64,000 bases of DNA from CAYVKM01 sp964452045 (GTDB lineage Bacteria; Calditrichota; Calditrichia; RBG-13-44-9): contig CAYVKM010000005.1 in assembly GCA_964452045.1 (NCBI GenBank), positions 1 through 64,000 on the forward strand, given 5' to 3'. The translations under genes were made by a program, and so were the position numbers. Under the pieces are notes generated by a model. It made no database searches and had not been told where the DNA came from. It worked only from the letters and a program-made list of their open reading frames with translations. Shown here in pieces: positions 28,598-37,745 of this stretch (its first letter is position 1; every line of letters starts with the position of its first letter).

Positions 28598-30364
28598 CTA
28601 TGAGGTTTTAAAGAGCGGGGCTTTGCGATACCAGCGCATTAATTCGTCCCGATATATGACCCCGGTAAGGGTACGCTTGGCTCTTTTGTCAACTACCGGG
28701 AGCATTTCGGCATCAGTCAGATCGAACAGGCGCAGCACATCTGCCAGTGATTGGTCAGGATGAACGGAGATAAAATCCTCCTGCATAATATCTTTGGCAA
28801 TCAGCAGGGGATAGATATGTTCTTCGAACATATAACTGCGGATATTATTGAGGGAAATGAGACCAACCAGCTTTTTTTTCTGATTCAGGACCGGAAAGGT
28901 GGCATGATCGCTTCTTCGGAGTAAATTTAAAATCTTGATGAAGGGCATGTCTTCGGATACCTTATCGTATTTGGTTTTAATATGCTGCTCTATGGGTACA
29001 CTTTGCAACAGGGTCAGGTTGCGCCCTTTGAAAATATATTCGCCGCTCAGGGCAATCTTCATGGTGTACATATTACTGCGCATCACCCAGCGGGAAGTTA
29101 TGGTAGCAATAATGGTTCCCAGCATTAATGGTAAAATAATCTGATAATTACTGGTTACTTCGAAAATGAGCATAAGGGCTGTGATCGTGGCGTGGGTTGT
29201 CCCAGCAATCATCACTCCCATTCCCACCAGGGCATAAGCGCCGGGTGAAGCGGTAATTTCGGGAAAAAGGACGTTCATTACCGTGCCGAAAAATGCGCCA
29301 AAGGCAGCACCAATAAAAAGGGTCGGGATAAATAATCCGCCGGATCCTCCGCTTCCCAGGGAAAGAGAAGTTGCGATCATTTTAAAAATCATCAACAGAA
29401 ACAATGTGCCAACCGCAGTGTGGGCGGCCAGCGCACTGTGGATGGCGCTGTCATCGAATCCGTAGATGTCCGGAAAGCGGAGTGCCACAATTCCCATCAA
29501 TAATCCACCCAGTGCCGGTTTAAGATATTCTGGAAAATTTTTAGCACGATTAAATAAATCCTCGGTGCCATAAAGAATTTTGGTGAACAAGACTGCCAGC
29601 AATCCACCGACAATTCCCATGAGTAAGTAGAGTGGATATTCATAGAAGCTCTCCAGATAGTAAAGCGGGACACTTAAAACCGGACTGCTTCTGATAAGAT
29701 AGTGCGAAATAGTAGTGGAAATAACAGTGGCGAAAATAATGGGAGTAAAAGCTGAAACGCTAAAATCCGCCAGAAGTACTTCCAGGGCAAATAATACCCC
29801 GGTAACCGGTGCGTTAAATACTGCCGCCAGACCTGCGGCTGCCCCGGCTCCAACCAGCAGTTTTAATCGTTCCGATGAAACGTTGAAAAGTTGGCCGACG
29901 GTCGAACCAATGGCTGCCCCCACCTGCACAATAGGCCCTTCTTTTCCGGCAGAGCCACCGGTCCCTATGGTAGTACCGGCAGTGAGTGAGGTAATCAGGG
30001 TAACCCGGGGACGGATAAATCCACTGCGATTCGCAATGGATTCGATAACTGAAGGTACTCCGTGACCACGGGATTCCCGTGAAAGCAGGTGGATAATTAA
30101 ACCGACAATTAAGCCACCGATCGCCGGAAAAAGTACCAGCATTACTTTGGATATCCAGGTGATGTTGCTCAGGTGGTAAATTTTATCAAAGAAAATATAA
30201 CGGACAAAATTAATCAGCAGATTTAAAGCATATGCGCCCAGACCGGCAAAAGTCCCGATAAGAGCAGCCAGGAACAGCATATAAAAATCCTGAGGCAGGT
30301 CAATTCGCTGAATAAGTTTAAGCAGAGTAATTTGGGCATGTTTTCTCAGATGTTTAAATCTCAA
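28598..30364 (-). CDS. ClC-type chloride channel/transporter with CBS pair
   Basis: A 588-residue ClC protein. Selectivity-filter motifs are visible: GTGGSAGKEGPIVQ (about 131, with the gating-type Glu in GKEGP), and GSGGSGGLFIPTLFIGAAFG (about 338). Ten or more membrane helices span residues 25-430. A C-terminal pair of CBS domains (about 465-580) provides regulatory nucleotide binding. Whether it is a channel or a Cl-/H+ exchanger cannot be decided by inspection. It sits in a minus-strand operon with a DUF2007 protein, a PII-like protein and a PTS-IIA protein, suggesting metabolic or nitrogen control of ion flux (inference). Confidence 0.95.
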   Translation of the reverse strand: MRFKHLRKHAQITLLKLIQRIDLPQDFYMLFLAALIGTFAGLGAYALNLLINFVRYIFFDKIYHLSNITWISKVMLVLFPAIGGLIVGLIIHLLSRESRGHGVPSVIESIANRSGFIRPRVTLITSLTAGTTIGTGGSAGKEGPIVQVGAAIGSTVGQLFNVSSERLKLLVGAGAAAGLAAVFNAPVTGVLFALEVLLADFSVSAFTPIIFATVISTTISHYLIRSSPVLSVPLYYLESFYEYPLYLLMGIVGGLLAVLFTKILYGTEDLFNRAKNFPEYLKPALGGLLMGIVALRFPDIYGFDDSAIHSALAAHTAVGTLFLLMIFKMIATSLSLGSGGSGGLFIPTLFIGAAFGAFFGTVMNVLFPEITASPGAYALVGMGVMIAGTTHATITALMLIFEVTSNYQIILPLMLGTIIATITSRWVMRSNMYTMKIALSGEYIFKGRNLTLLQSVPIEQHIKTKYDKVSEDMPFIKILNLLRRSDHATFPVLNQKKKLVGLISLNNIRSYMFEEHIYPLLIAKDIMQEDFISVHPDQSLADVLRLFDLTDAEMLPVVDKRAKRTLTGVIYRDELMRWYRKAPLFKTS

Positions 30365-30384
30365 AATGCGGGTTCTCCGGATGC

Positions 30385-30633
30385 TTAAACATGATTAATC
30401 ATCTGCTCAATAATCTCTCTGACCTCTTGTTCATGCTCTCCAGGGACAAAGATAAATGCCAAATTGCCAGCAATATTGGTACCGGCAATACCATAGGCGG
30501 TTGAAACACCATCCTGGGTTATCAGAAAAGGTATTGCCTTTTTATCTAAGACCTCACTTATCATTTCTGCATATAGAATACCGGGTAGTGGACCTATTTT
30601 AACCCAGTTTTCTGATTTTATATTTTCTTCCAT
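30385..30633 (-). CDS. DUF2007-type small protein (putative signal-transducing domain)
   Basis: An 82-residue protein of the DUF2007 type: ENWVKIGPLPGILYAEMISEVL followed by IPFLITQDG and AFIFVPGEHEQEVREIIEQ. The fold is ferredoxin-like, similar to PII, and is annotated in the family as a putative signal-transducing protein. It lies between the ClC gene (20 bases) and the PII-like gene (56 bases) on the minus strand. Small size, soluble, no catalytic motif. Confidence 0.8.
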   Translation of the reverse strand: MEENIKSENWVKIGPLPGILYAEMISEVLDKKAIPFLITQDGVSTAYGIAGTNIAGNLAFIFVPGEHEQEVREIIEQMINHV

Positions 30634-30689
30634 ATATCACACCTTTATTTATCATACCTTAAAGTTCAAATGTACAACCATGTATAAAT

Positions 30690-31025
30690 TTAGAAAGTTT
30701 TACTGATACCAAAAATTTGATCCACATTCAGGATAAACACCAGCCCATTACCCGGTTCCTCCAGGGAGCCAACCACCTGCTCGATAGCTTTCACGGCCGG
30801 CTGCACCAGATTTTCCGGAATGAGGGTGAGTATGGTTTTATTAGCTGGCCGGCTGCCCTTCATCAGGTTTTTAAAACCGGCAAAGATAGGAATATCCTGG
30901 GCCAGAATAGAACCCATCCCGACACTGTCCAAAATGGTAGCGCCTTTAATATTTAATTCCAGGAATGCCTCGAGGATCTCTTCCAGGTGTTCCTCCTTAT
31001 TAAGGATGAATACCAGCAACTTCAT
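30690..31025 (-). CDS. PII-like signalling protein
   Basis: A 111-residue protein with the ferredoxin-like beta-alpha-beta pattern of PII-like proteins: MKLLVFILNKEEHLEEILEA and ATILDSVGMGSILAQD. The canonical PII T-loop uridylylation tyrosine is absent, so it belongs to the broad PII-like group rather than GlnB/GlnK. Its ATG overlaps the stop of the PTS-IIA gene by 4 bases (ATGA), so the two are coupled. It may sense adenine nucleotides or another ligand and act on a membrane protein such as the ClC next to it (inference). Confidence 0.75.
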   Translation of the reverse strand: MKLLVFILNKEEHLEEILEAFLELNIKGATILDSVGMGSILAQDIPIFAGFKNLMKGSRPANKTILTLIPENLVQPAVKAIEQVVGSLEEPGNGLVFILNVDQIFGISKTF

Positions 31026-31498
31026 GAGGCGATCTCGAAATATTTTTCCTCTTCTTCCTTCAGAATCCGGTAAGCTTCATCCGGGGTTGTAGCAACTTTA
31101 AGCTTATCCCGCAGTGATTCTTTGGCGATGATCCGGGAAATCCGGCTGAGCAGGCGAATATGTGTTCCCGGATTTTCTTCTGGTCCGATGAGAAGGAAAA
31201 TTATTTTTACCGGCCGGTTATCTATCGATTGAAAGTCAACGCCCTCCGGATGAATTCCCAGGGCAATGGCAAATTCACTGCATTCCTTTTTCTTGCAGTG
31301 AGGAATTGCTACCTCCCGACCCACGCCGGTGGTCATTATTTTTTCCCGTTCCATTATTGCGGAAAACACCGAATTGTGATCGGTAAAAAATCGTGATGAG
31401 GTAAGCACTTGAATCATTTCTTTGATTACCTCTTCTTTGTTTTGACCTTTTAAAGGAATTTGGATATAACCCGGCTTGAGGACATCGACCAATTTCAT
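31022..31498 (-). CDS. PTS EIIA (fructose/nitrogen type) domain protein
   Basis: A 158-residue PTS_EIIA_2 domain with the phosphoacceptor His in GREVAIPHCKKKE (near 66) and the typical FLLIGPEENPGTHIRLLSRIS segment. No EIIB/EIIC sugar transport parts are adjacent, so it is probably a regulatory PtsN-like protein. It heads a minus-strand operon PTS-IIA, PII-like, DUF2007, ClC, TrmH. It is divergent from nadE across 282 bases. Confidence 0.9.
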   Translation of the reverse strand: MKLVDVLKPGYIQIPLKGQNKEEVIKEMIQVLTSSRFFTDHNSVFSAIMEREKIMTTGVGREVAIPHCKKKECSEFAIALGIHPEGVDFQSIDNRPVKIIFLLIGPEENPGTHIRLLSRISRIIAKESLRDKLKVATTPDEAYRILKEEEEKYFEIAS

Positions 31499-31780
31499 GT
31501 TTGCGCCTCCGTTTCTGACAGGTCAAAATTTAGGAAATTTAGGATTTAATACAACTGAAAAGAAAGAAAACAGAGTGAAGGAAACCTGTTTTTTGATCTC
31601 GGATGCCCGGTCAGAAATGATATTAAAAATATTACTTCTGAACCCCTGAGGCGTTTAACAAAATTATCCAACTACTAAAATCCAACTTGTATAATTAGGT
31701 AAACCTTTCAAAAACTCTTATCTTGCTCATTCCCTGCAAAATGCTTAATTTATTTAAACTACATGAAGGAGATTTATTCC

Positions 31781-33523
31781 ATGAGAACACTCCGGTTAGC
31801 CCTGGCACAAATAAATCATGTGGTAGGGGACCTGGAAGGTAATTATCAGAAGATGGTTCGCTATATCGGTGAAGCCAGAAAACTTGGGGCAGACCTGATT
31901 GCTTTTCCGGAACTGGTAATCACCGGTTATCCTCCGGAAGACCTGCTTCTGAAGCCGGAGTTCATCCAGGACAATCTCTCCTATTTGCACAAATTGCTGG
32001 ATTACACCGAAGATATCACCGTCATTGTTGGTTTTGTGGATCGGGCAGATGATATTTATAATGCGGCAGCGATATTGCACCGACAGAAAGTAGCTGGCAT
32101 ATATCATAAAACTTTTCTACCCAATTATGGGGTATTTGATGAGGATCGTTATTTCCAATCCGGCCAGGAAGTACAAGTATTCAGCCTGAATGATGTGCGG
32201 ATTGGCGTCAACATCTGTGAGGATATCTGGTATCCTGGTGGGCCCACCCGGGATCAGGCACTGTATGGCGCAGCTGAGGTGATCATTAATATATCTTCCT
32301 CACCCTATCACTATGGCAAGGCGATTTCCCGTTACCGGATGCTATCCACCCGGGCAGAGGATAATACCGCAATTGTGGCATATGTGAATACAGTGGGCGG
32401 ACAAGATGAGCTGGTGTTTGATGGCAATAGCATGGTGCTCTCCGAGGACGGTGTTCTGCTCAGTAAAGCCCCTTCTTTTGAAGAGTCTATGTTGACCATT
32501 AATTTACATCCGGATAACGTGTTTAGTAAAAGAATCCACGACCCACGCCGCCGCAAGGAAAAATTGTTCATGCCTCCGGAAAAAAAGGTGTTAAGAGTTG
32601 ACCTTGAACCGACTATAAAATCCAGAACAAAAAAATTTAAAGATAGCGAGATAACTGAATTTCTGGATATGGATGCGGAAGTCTACAAAGCTCTGGAAAC
32701 GGGTTTGAGGGATTATGTCCGTAAAAACCGATTCGAAAAAGTTGTTATTGGGGTTTCCGGAGGTATAGATTCCGCTCTGGTTGTTGCCATAGCAGCGGAT
32801 GCCCTGGGAAAGGAAAATGTTATTGGGGTATCCATGCCCAGTGAGTTTACCAGTCCGGAAAGTAAAAGCGATGCGAAAATAGTTGCGAAAAATTTTGGCA
32901 TTACTTTTTACGAACTCCCTATCGGAAATCTGTTCGAGGATTTTATAAAAGAGCTAAAACCGATTTTTAAAAAAATGAAAGAAAATACCACCGAGGAAAA
33001 TATCCAGGCCCGGATCCGGGGCAACTTATTGATGTCCATTTCCAATAAATTTAATTCTCTGGTAGTGGCCACCGGTAACAAAAGTGAAATCAGCGTGGGA
33101 TATTGCACCCTGTATGGGGATATGGTGGGCGGTTTTTCGGTGATAAAGGATGTGCCCAAAACCATGGTCTATCGTTTGGCTCAATATCGTAATAAGATAG
33201 CTGGTAAAGATATTATACCGGAATCGGTCATTTCCAAGGCTCCCTCGGCAGAATTAAAAGCGGATCAGAAAGATATTGATTCACTTCCGCCATACGAAGT
33301 GCTGGACCCCATTTTGAAGGCATATGTTGAAGAGGATTTTTCCCTGGAAGAGATTGTCAGCATGGGTTTCGAGCACAAAACCGTAGCAAAGGTTATAAGA
33401 TTGGTGGATGGCAATGAGTATAAAAGGAGGCAAGCCGCCCCGGGAATTAAAATTACTCATCGGGCTTTTGGAAAAGATCGGCGTTTTCCAATAACTAATC
33501 ATTTTAATACGAATCATAAGTAA
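31781..33523 (+). CDS. nadE: Glutamine-dependent NAD+ synthetase
   Basis: A 580-residue two-domain enzyme. The N-terminal nitrilase-like glutaminase shows the triad Glu (FPELVITGYPPEDLLL), Lys (YHKTFLPNYGVFDE) and Cys (GVNICEDIWYP). The C-terminal synthetase carries the P-loop GVSGGIDSALVVA near 329 and the ATGNKSEISVGYCTLYGDM motif. It amidates deamido-NAD with glutamine-derived ammonia. I place the start at ATG 31781 because AAGGAG lies 9 bases upstream; an ATG 18 bases earlier overlaps that site. Confidence 0.96.
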   Translation: MRTLRLALAQINHVVGDLEGNYQKMVRYIGEARKLGADLIAFPELVITGYPPEDLLLKPEFIQDNLSYLHKLLDYTEDITVIVGFVDRADDIYNAAAILHRQKVAGIYHKTFLPNYGVFDEDRYFQSGQEVQVFSLNDVRIGVNICEDIWYPGGPTRDQALYGAAEVIINISSSPYHYGKAISRYRMLSTRAEDNTAIVAYVNTVGGQDELVFDGNSMVLSEDGVLLSKAPSFEESMLTINLHPDNVFSKRIHDPRRRKEKLFMPPEKKVLRVDLEPTIKSRTKKFKDSEITEFLDMDAEVYKALETGLRDYVRKNRFEKVVIGVSGGIDSALVVAIAADALGKENVIGVSMPSEFTSPESKSDAKIVAKNFGITFYELPIGNLFEDFIKELKPIFKKMKENTTEENIQARIRGNLLMSISNKFNSLVVATGNKSEISVGYCTLYGDMVGGFSVIKDVPKTMVYRLAQYRNKIAGKDIIPESVISKAPSAELKADQKDIDSLPPYEVLDPILKAYVEEDFSLEEIVSMGFEHKTVAKVIRLVDGNEYKRRQAAPGIKITHRAFGKDRRFPITNHFNTNHK

Positions 33524-33618
33524 ATTTTTGTTCCTACACCCTCTTAAATTAGTTTGTTATTCCTTTAAGATTTTGTTAACTTACTGGACAAAATTTATCC
33601 AAAAAAGGAGAAGTATCC

Positions 33619-35058
33619 ATGAAGAAATATTGCTGCTATTTGTTGATTTTGATTCTGGTGGCTCTGGTGTTTTCAGTCCATCCGGTTCAGGCACAACAGA
33701 CCATTGAAAACCGGATTAATGCCATAGAAAATGAAATGAGCCAGTTGCGCAAGGATTACTACGATTTGCTTTCTCCGACAAATTTCAAGGATGCTGAAGA
33801 AGAACTGGCCAAAGCAAAAAAAGACTTCAAGGAAGGAAAAGATATTCGCAGTATCCAGGATAAGTTAGAAAAGGCCGGGAGGTATTTAAAACTGGTAAAT
33901 GATGTTGGGAAACAAGGTGAGGTATTATTCAAAGATGTTCTGGAAGCGCGCAATAATGCATTGGTCGCCCAGGCACCGGATTTTGCCTCCCAGCAGTTTA
34001 ATGATGCGGAGAATAAATTTCTGGAAGCAAGCAACCGGCTGGAAAAAGGTGATCTAAATGGTGCCCGGAGCCGGATTCAGAAAGTTATGGAGGCTTATGG
34101 ACAAGCGGAGTTTGTAGCCATTAAAGAAAATATTGTAGGAAATCTCCGGGATTTATTGACCAAAGCAAAAGAACAAGAAGTTCAGAAGAATGCACCTTTG
34201 ACAATGAAGAAAGCCCAATCTCTTTATGATGAAGTCTTGGTGATTCTGAATGGTAACCGGTATGCCAAAACCAACGCCCGGGAAATTGCCACCCAGGCCG
34301 CCTATGAAGTCAAGCATGCCATGTATTTGAATGATGTTATTGAGAAGTTAAAAAAAGATGATAAAAACTGGGAAAAGCTCATGCGTGATTTTGAAACACG
34401 TTTGGATAACATTGCTACTGAGCTTGGATTTAAAGGAGAGTATGACAAGGGTTTTGCCAAAACAGAAAATGATATCATCCTGGCCATTCAAAACCTGAAG
34501 GAAGAAAATAAAACCCTGAAGGAAGACCTCAATACCGTTCAGGCCGAGGACGAAGAACTCCGACAGAAGATCCAGCAATATGAAAATACCGTGGTTTCTG
34601 AGTTGGAGAAAAAGAAAGAGAGAGAAGAAAAGTTAAAAAAGATAGAAAAGATATTTACCAGGGATGAGGCCCAGGTGCTACTTTCAGAGAATCAACTTAT
34701 CATTCGTCTCTATGGGTTAACCTTCGAATCCGGTTCAACCGTGATCACACCCGAGCATTTTATGCTGCTAACTAAAGTGATGCGGGCACTGCGGGAGTTC
34801 CCGAACCATAAATATCTGATCGCCGGACATACCGATTCCCAAGGGAATGATGCCTATAATCTGAATTTGTCCGAGAACCGGGCGCTGGCGGTAAAGTCAT
34901 ATCTGGAAGCCAATATGGGTTTGCCCGAAGATCAATTCGAGAGCATTGGTTATGGTGAGAGCCGACCGATTGCCAGTAATGATAGTCCCGATGGTAGACG
35001 GCAAAACCGTCGTATAGAAATTGTTATTAATCTGGATTCAGGTACATCTGGTGATTAG
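33619..35058 (+). CDS. OmpA-family protein with long coiled-coil domain
   Basis: A 479-residue protein with a signal peptide (cleavage near VQAQQ, residue 25), a long helical region (about 28-350) with repeated AEEELAKAKKD/NDAENKFLEASNRL-type segments and Glu/Lys-rich coiled coil, and a C-terminal OmpA domain (about 360-475) with peptidoglycan-binding signature AGHTDSQGNDAYN and LSENRALAVKSYL, ending with GRRQNRRIEI. It probably links the outer membrane or a periplasmic complex to peptidoglycan. Preceded by a strong AAAGGAG site. A terminator follows 33 bases after the stop. Confidence 0.9.
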   Translation: MKKYCCYLLILILVALVFSVHPVQAQQTIENRINAIENEMSQLRKDYYDLLSPTNFKDAEEELAKAKKDFKEGKDIRSIQDKLEKAGRYLKLVNDVGKQGEVLFKDVLEARNNALVAQAPDFASQQFNDAENKFLEASNRLEKGDLNGARSRIQKVMEAYGQAEFVAIKENIVGNLRDLLTKAKEQEVQKNAPLTMKKAQSLYDEVLVILNGNRYAKTNAREIATQAAYEVKHAMYLNDVIEKLKKDDKNWEKLMRDFETRLDNIATELGFKGEYDKGFAKTENDIILAIQNLKEENKTLKEDLNTVQAEDEELRQKIQQYENTVVSELEKKKEREEKLKKIEKIFTRDEAQVLLSENQLIIRLYGLTFESGSTVITPEHFMLLTKVMRALREFPNHKYLIAGHTDSQGNDAYNLNLSENRALAVKSYLEANMGLPEDQFESIGYGESRPIASNDSPDGRRQNRRIEIVINLDSGTSGD

Positions 35059-35091
35059 TAAATCGTAGTGAATAAAATTACGTAAAAGTCC

Positions 35092-35130
35092 TGCCCGTTG
35101 AGATATAATTTTCAGCGGGCATTTCTTTAA
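35092..35130 (+). terminator. Rho-independent terminator after OmpA-family gene
   Basis: A 10-base stem (TGCCCGTTGA with TCAGCGGGCA, one G-U wobble), a ten-base loop and a T-rich tail. It ends the OmpA-family transcription unit and insulates pgeF. Confidence 0.85.
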
Positions 35131-35201
35131 TATGAAACCTAATTATAATGATGTAATAACTTGATGGATAGACCATTATTGATAAGTAAAACTGTATTCT
35201 G

Positions 35202-35906
35202 ATGCTTCATACTCTCCATTATTCCATATTTGATAATTATCCGGAAATTGATTGCAGGAGTCTCTGGATATCAGATGACAAAATTGACGGATCAATTGCC
35301 GAAAATAAAGGTGTCATCAGGTTAAATTTTGATTTAGAAAAATACGGTCTCGATGAAGTACCTTTAGTTTTTGCCCGGCAGGTTCATGGTAAAAATGTTA
35401 AACTTGCCAGCAGTCCTGGTGTCCTTGAAAACTGCGACGGATTAATTTCCACCCAACCCGGCTTGACTCCTGCCATCCGGACTGCGGATTGTGCAGCGGT
35501 GATGATTTTTGATCCGGTAAAAAGGATTGTTGCAAATTTCCATGTCGGTTGGCGAGGTGCCCAACACCAGATTATCAGCTACGGACTTCAATCGTTGATC
35601 CGGGAATATAATTGTAAAAGTGCAGACTTCATTGTAGCAATAGGTCCGTTTATCAAATCCTGTTGTTATGAAGTAGGAAAGGAGTTTAAAAAAATATTTA
35701 CTGAACAGTATTTACTGGAAAAAGGAGGTAAATTATATTTTGACTTAAAAAAATCCATATTGGATGAATTGATGTCGATGCGAATTAACCGGGATAATAT
35801 TGAGTTAAATGATCAGTGTACTTACTGCGACCGGATGCAATTCCCTTCCTTTAGAAGGACAGGGACTAAAAATCGGCTTTTGAATATGATTAAAATAAAG
35901 GAGTAG
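35202..35906 (+). CDS. pgeF: Peptidoglycan editing factor PgeF / YfiH multicopper-like laccase family
   Basis: A 234-residue protein of the YfiH/DUF152 family. FARQVHGKNV (zinc His, about 66), RTADCAAVMIFDP (about 95), NFHVGWRGA (about 117) and IGPFIKSCCYEVG supply the His and Cys metal ligands. Family members are purine nucleoside phosphorylase/adenosine deaminases; in some bacteria they keep the peptidoglycan stem free of Ser misincorporation. Placement just before uppP fits an envelope link. Start ATG follows an AT-rich stretch with no strong ribosome site. Confidence 0.9.
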   Translation: MLHTLHYSIFDNYPEIDCRSLWISDDKIDGSIAENKGVIRLNFDLEKYGLDEVPLVFARQVHGKNVKLASSPGVLENCDGLISTQPGLTPAIRTADCAAVMIFDPVKRIVANFHVGWRGAQHQIISYGLQSLIREYNCKSADFIVAIGPFIKSCCYEVGKEFKKIFTEQYLLEKGGKLYFDLKKSILDELMSMRINRDNIELNDQCTYCDRMQFPSFRRTGTKNRLLNMIKIKE

Positions 35907-35910
35907 AGAC

Positions 35911-36408
35911 ATGTCAAAATTAATGATAGTGATTTTAGGTTTAATATTAATTCCTGTTTTCTTGTTTGCTCAGGCCCCGTTGAGCGTTGGTTCAAAGTAT
36001 ATTGATTTCGAAATTAACCGGATGCCTTTTATTTCCGGCGGTTATTTTTTACAGGACAATTTTGCCCTGGAAGCCGGAGTGGGTCTTGCCTTCGATGGCG
36101 AGATTAACAGCAATGGACTTGGCATTAAACTCGGACTGGATAAATACACGGGCAATGACCGGCTGTCACCCTTTGTGGGCGGGTATTCGCGATTCGAGAT
36201 AAATCCCAACGCTTTGGGCCAAACCTTCTGGAAAGGATCCCGCATCGTATTCGGCGGGCACTGGGGTTTGAATCTATTTATTTTGAAAAACCTGTCCCTG
36301 GCAGGGAGTGTTGGCGCAGAGTTCCAGATAAATTCGCCCAAAGAAGAAGATAGTTCATCCTCATTTTCCACCTTTACTTCCGGAGTAAAGGTTCGTTTCT
36401 TTTTCTAA
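35911..36408 (+). CDS. Small outer-membrane beta-barrel protein
   Basis: A 165-residue protein with a signal peptide (MSKLMIVILGLILIPVFLFA, cleavage after FAQA) and alternating hydrophobic/polar strands, ending in KVRFFF, a C-terminal aromatic typical of BAM-targeted barrels. About eight strands (OmpX/OmpA-barrel size). It lies 4 bases after pgeF and 44 bases before uppP, so it is probably in the same transcript. I do not recognise a more specific family. Confidence 0.7.
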   Translation: MSKLMIVILGLILIPVFLFAQAPLSVGSKYIDFEINRMPFISGGYFLQDNFALEAGVGLAFDGEINSNGLGIKLGLDKYTGNDRLSPFVGGYSRFEINPNALGQTFWKGSRIVFGGHWGLNLFILKNLSLAGSVGAEFQINSPKEEDSSSSFSTFTSGVKVRFFF

Positions 36409-36452
36409 TTTTCTATTCAAGTAATAATACTGTTTATTATTAAGGAGACAGC

Positions 36453-37268
36453 GTGGCGTTGCTTAAGGCAATCATATTGGGAATCGTACAGGGATTATCC
36501 GAATTTCTACCCATCAGTAGCTCGGGTCATCTGGTTATTGTTGAGCATATACTAAACTTCAGCGAGGGGGGCCTGGCTTTCGAGGTTTTTGTTCACTTCG
36601 GTACCCTGCTGGCTGTGGTCTGGGTCTTCCGAAAAGACCTGTTGAAAATGATCAAGTCAATTCCTGATATATTCCGGCTTAAAAAACCAGATATGGAGCA
36701 GGATAGACGCGACTATGCTCTGATGGATATTTATATCATCATTGGATCAATTCCCGCGGCAGTAATCGGTTTGCTTTTTGAGAAATATATTGAGAAAATC
36801 TTCGAAAGCCATGTCTTAGCCTTAAGTATGCTTTTCCTGACTGGATTGATCGTCTGGAGTTCCCGTTACACCAGGGAGAATCGGGAATCCATGAATGGGA
36901 CTCACGCACTATTAATTGGTTTTGCCCAGGCGTTTGCCATCATCCCGGGTATCTCACGCTCCGGATCAACCATTGTCACGGGACTCTGGTTGGGAATAAA
37001 ACGTGATTATGCTGCACGATTTTCATTCATCCTCTCAGTGCCGGTCATCTTTGGTGCTACTTTATTCAAGCTAAAGGATTTATTAGATACTCCACCGGCC
37101 CAAAATGAAATTGTCCATCTGACCATTGCCAGTCTGGCTGCAATGATCTCAGGTTATTTTGCCATTATATGGTTACTGGATATTATCCGTAAACAAAAAC
37201 TGGAATGGTTTGGGATTTATTGTATCATTGTCAGTATTGTGGGATTGATTCTTACTATGGTGGTGTAA
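36453..37268 (+). CDS. uppP: Undecaprenyl-diphosphatase (BacA type)
   Basis: A 271-residue polytopic enzyme that recycles undecaprenyl pyrophosphate for cell-wall and polysaccharide synthesis. The two repeats carry the family motifs QGLSEFLPISSSGHL (about 13, catalytic Glu) and IPGISRSGSTI (about 170, catalytic Arg). Translation starts at GTG with AAGGAGA 5 bases upstream. After it lies a 612-base region that holds the pilus promoter. Confidence 0.97.
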   Translation: MALLKAIILGIVQGLSEFLPISSSGHLVIVEHILNFSEGGLAFEVFVHFGTLLAVVWVFRKDLLKMIKSIPDIFRLKKPDMEQDRRDYALMDIYIIIGSIPAAVIGLLFEKYIEKIFESHVLALSMLFLTGLIVWSSRYTRENRESMNGTHALLIGFAQAFAIIPGISRSGSTIVTGLWLGIKRDYAARFSFILSVPVIFGATLFKLKDLLDTPPAQNEIVHLTIASLAAMISGYFAIIWLLDIIRKQKLEWFGIYCIIVSIVGLILTMVV

Positions 37269-37600
37269 CAGATAATAACTTACAACATCCCAAATTCAAA
37301 AATAGCCGGGCACGTTTGGTATTTTGCAGTACCTGTGCTGATGTTTTATGAATATTCAATCCCTTTGTGATTGATTAATAGGATAAAATTAACTGGTTAT
37401 AAAACGATTTTAAGGGCAGTGCAGGTGCTCTGAAATCACCTCAGCAAATCCCGCTTGCTTATAATTCTTACTTTCTTTCCACGCTTTCCTGGAGTGATTC
37501 TCCCGTAATAATTATCCTCTTTATAAACCTGTTTCTAAGCTTTCCAACTTTGCTTCCGAAAATTATTTCACTATGTGTGGTGATGAGGAAAAGTATCTGA
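37269..37600. other. Intergenic stretch with no recognised gene
   Basis: This 330-base stretch between uppP and the pilus control region has stop codons in all frames and no tRNA or terminator I can support. A small inverted repeat (AGGTG / CACCT near 37423-37441) lacks a T-tract. Possibly the 3' end of the uppP transcript and a spacer. Confidence 0.5.
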
Positions 37601-37633
37601 AAACCGTTCAGGTGTCGAGTTGTGCGAATTTAG

Positions 37634-37650
37634 TGACGAAAAAGTCGTCA
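37634..37650. promoter_or_regulatory. Palindromic candidate enhancer (activator-binding) site for the pilus promoter
   Basis: A perfect 6-base inverted repeat with 5-base spacer, TGACGA-N5-TCGTCA. Its centre is about 100 bases upstream of the transcription start predicted from the sigma54-type promoter, a usual place for an NtrC-type activator. A degenerate copy with a similar left half (TGTCGA at 37613) lies 21 bases upstream, two helical turns away. The palindrome could also be a plain RNA hairpin. Confidence 0.5.
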
Positions 37651-37714
37651 AATATGCTACAAAATGGGAATAAGTAAAATTTGTAAGTTTCAGTAAAATA
37701 ATGAATTAAGAACG

Positions 37715-37731
37715 TTGGCACCAAATTTGAA
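37715..37731 (+). promoter_or_regulatory. Sigma54-type (-24/-12) promoter of the pilus locus
   Basis: TTGGCACCAAATTTGAA matches the RpoN consensus TTGGCAC-N5-TTGC-W at every key base except the C of the -12 GC (here A): GG at 37717-37718 and the -12 G at 37729, with correct spacing. A start near 37741 would leave a leader of about 140 bases before the pilin ATG. Confidence 0.6.
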
Positions 37732-37745
37732 GTTATTGGAATCGC

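Noticed and set aside
37420..37445. Inverted repeat AGGTG / CACCT that could be a terminator of uppP
   Set aside because: Short stem and no T-tract; not supported as a terminator.
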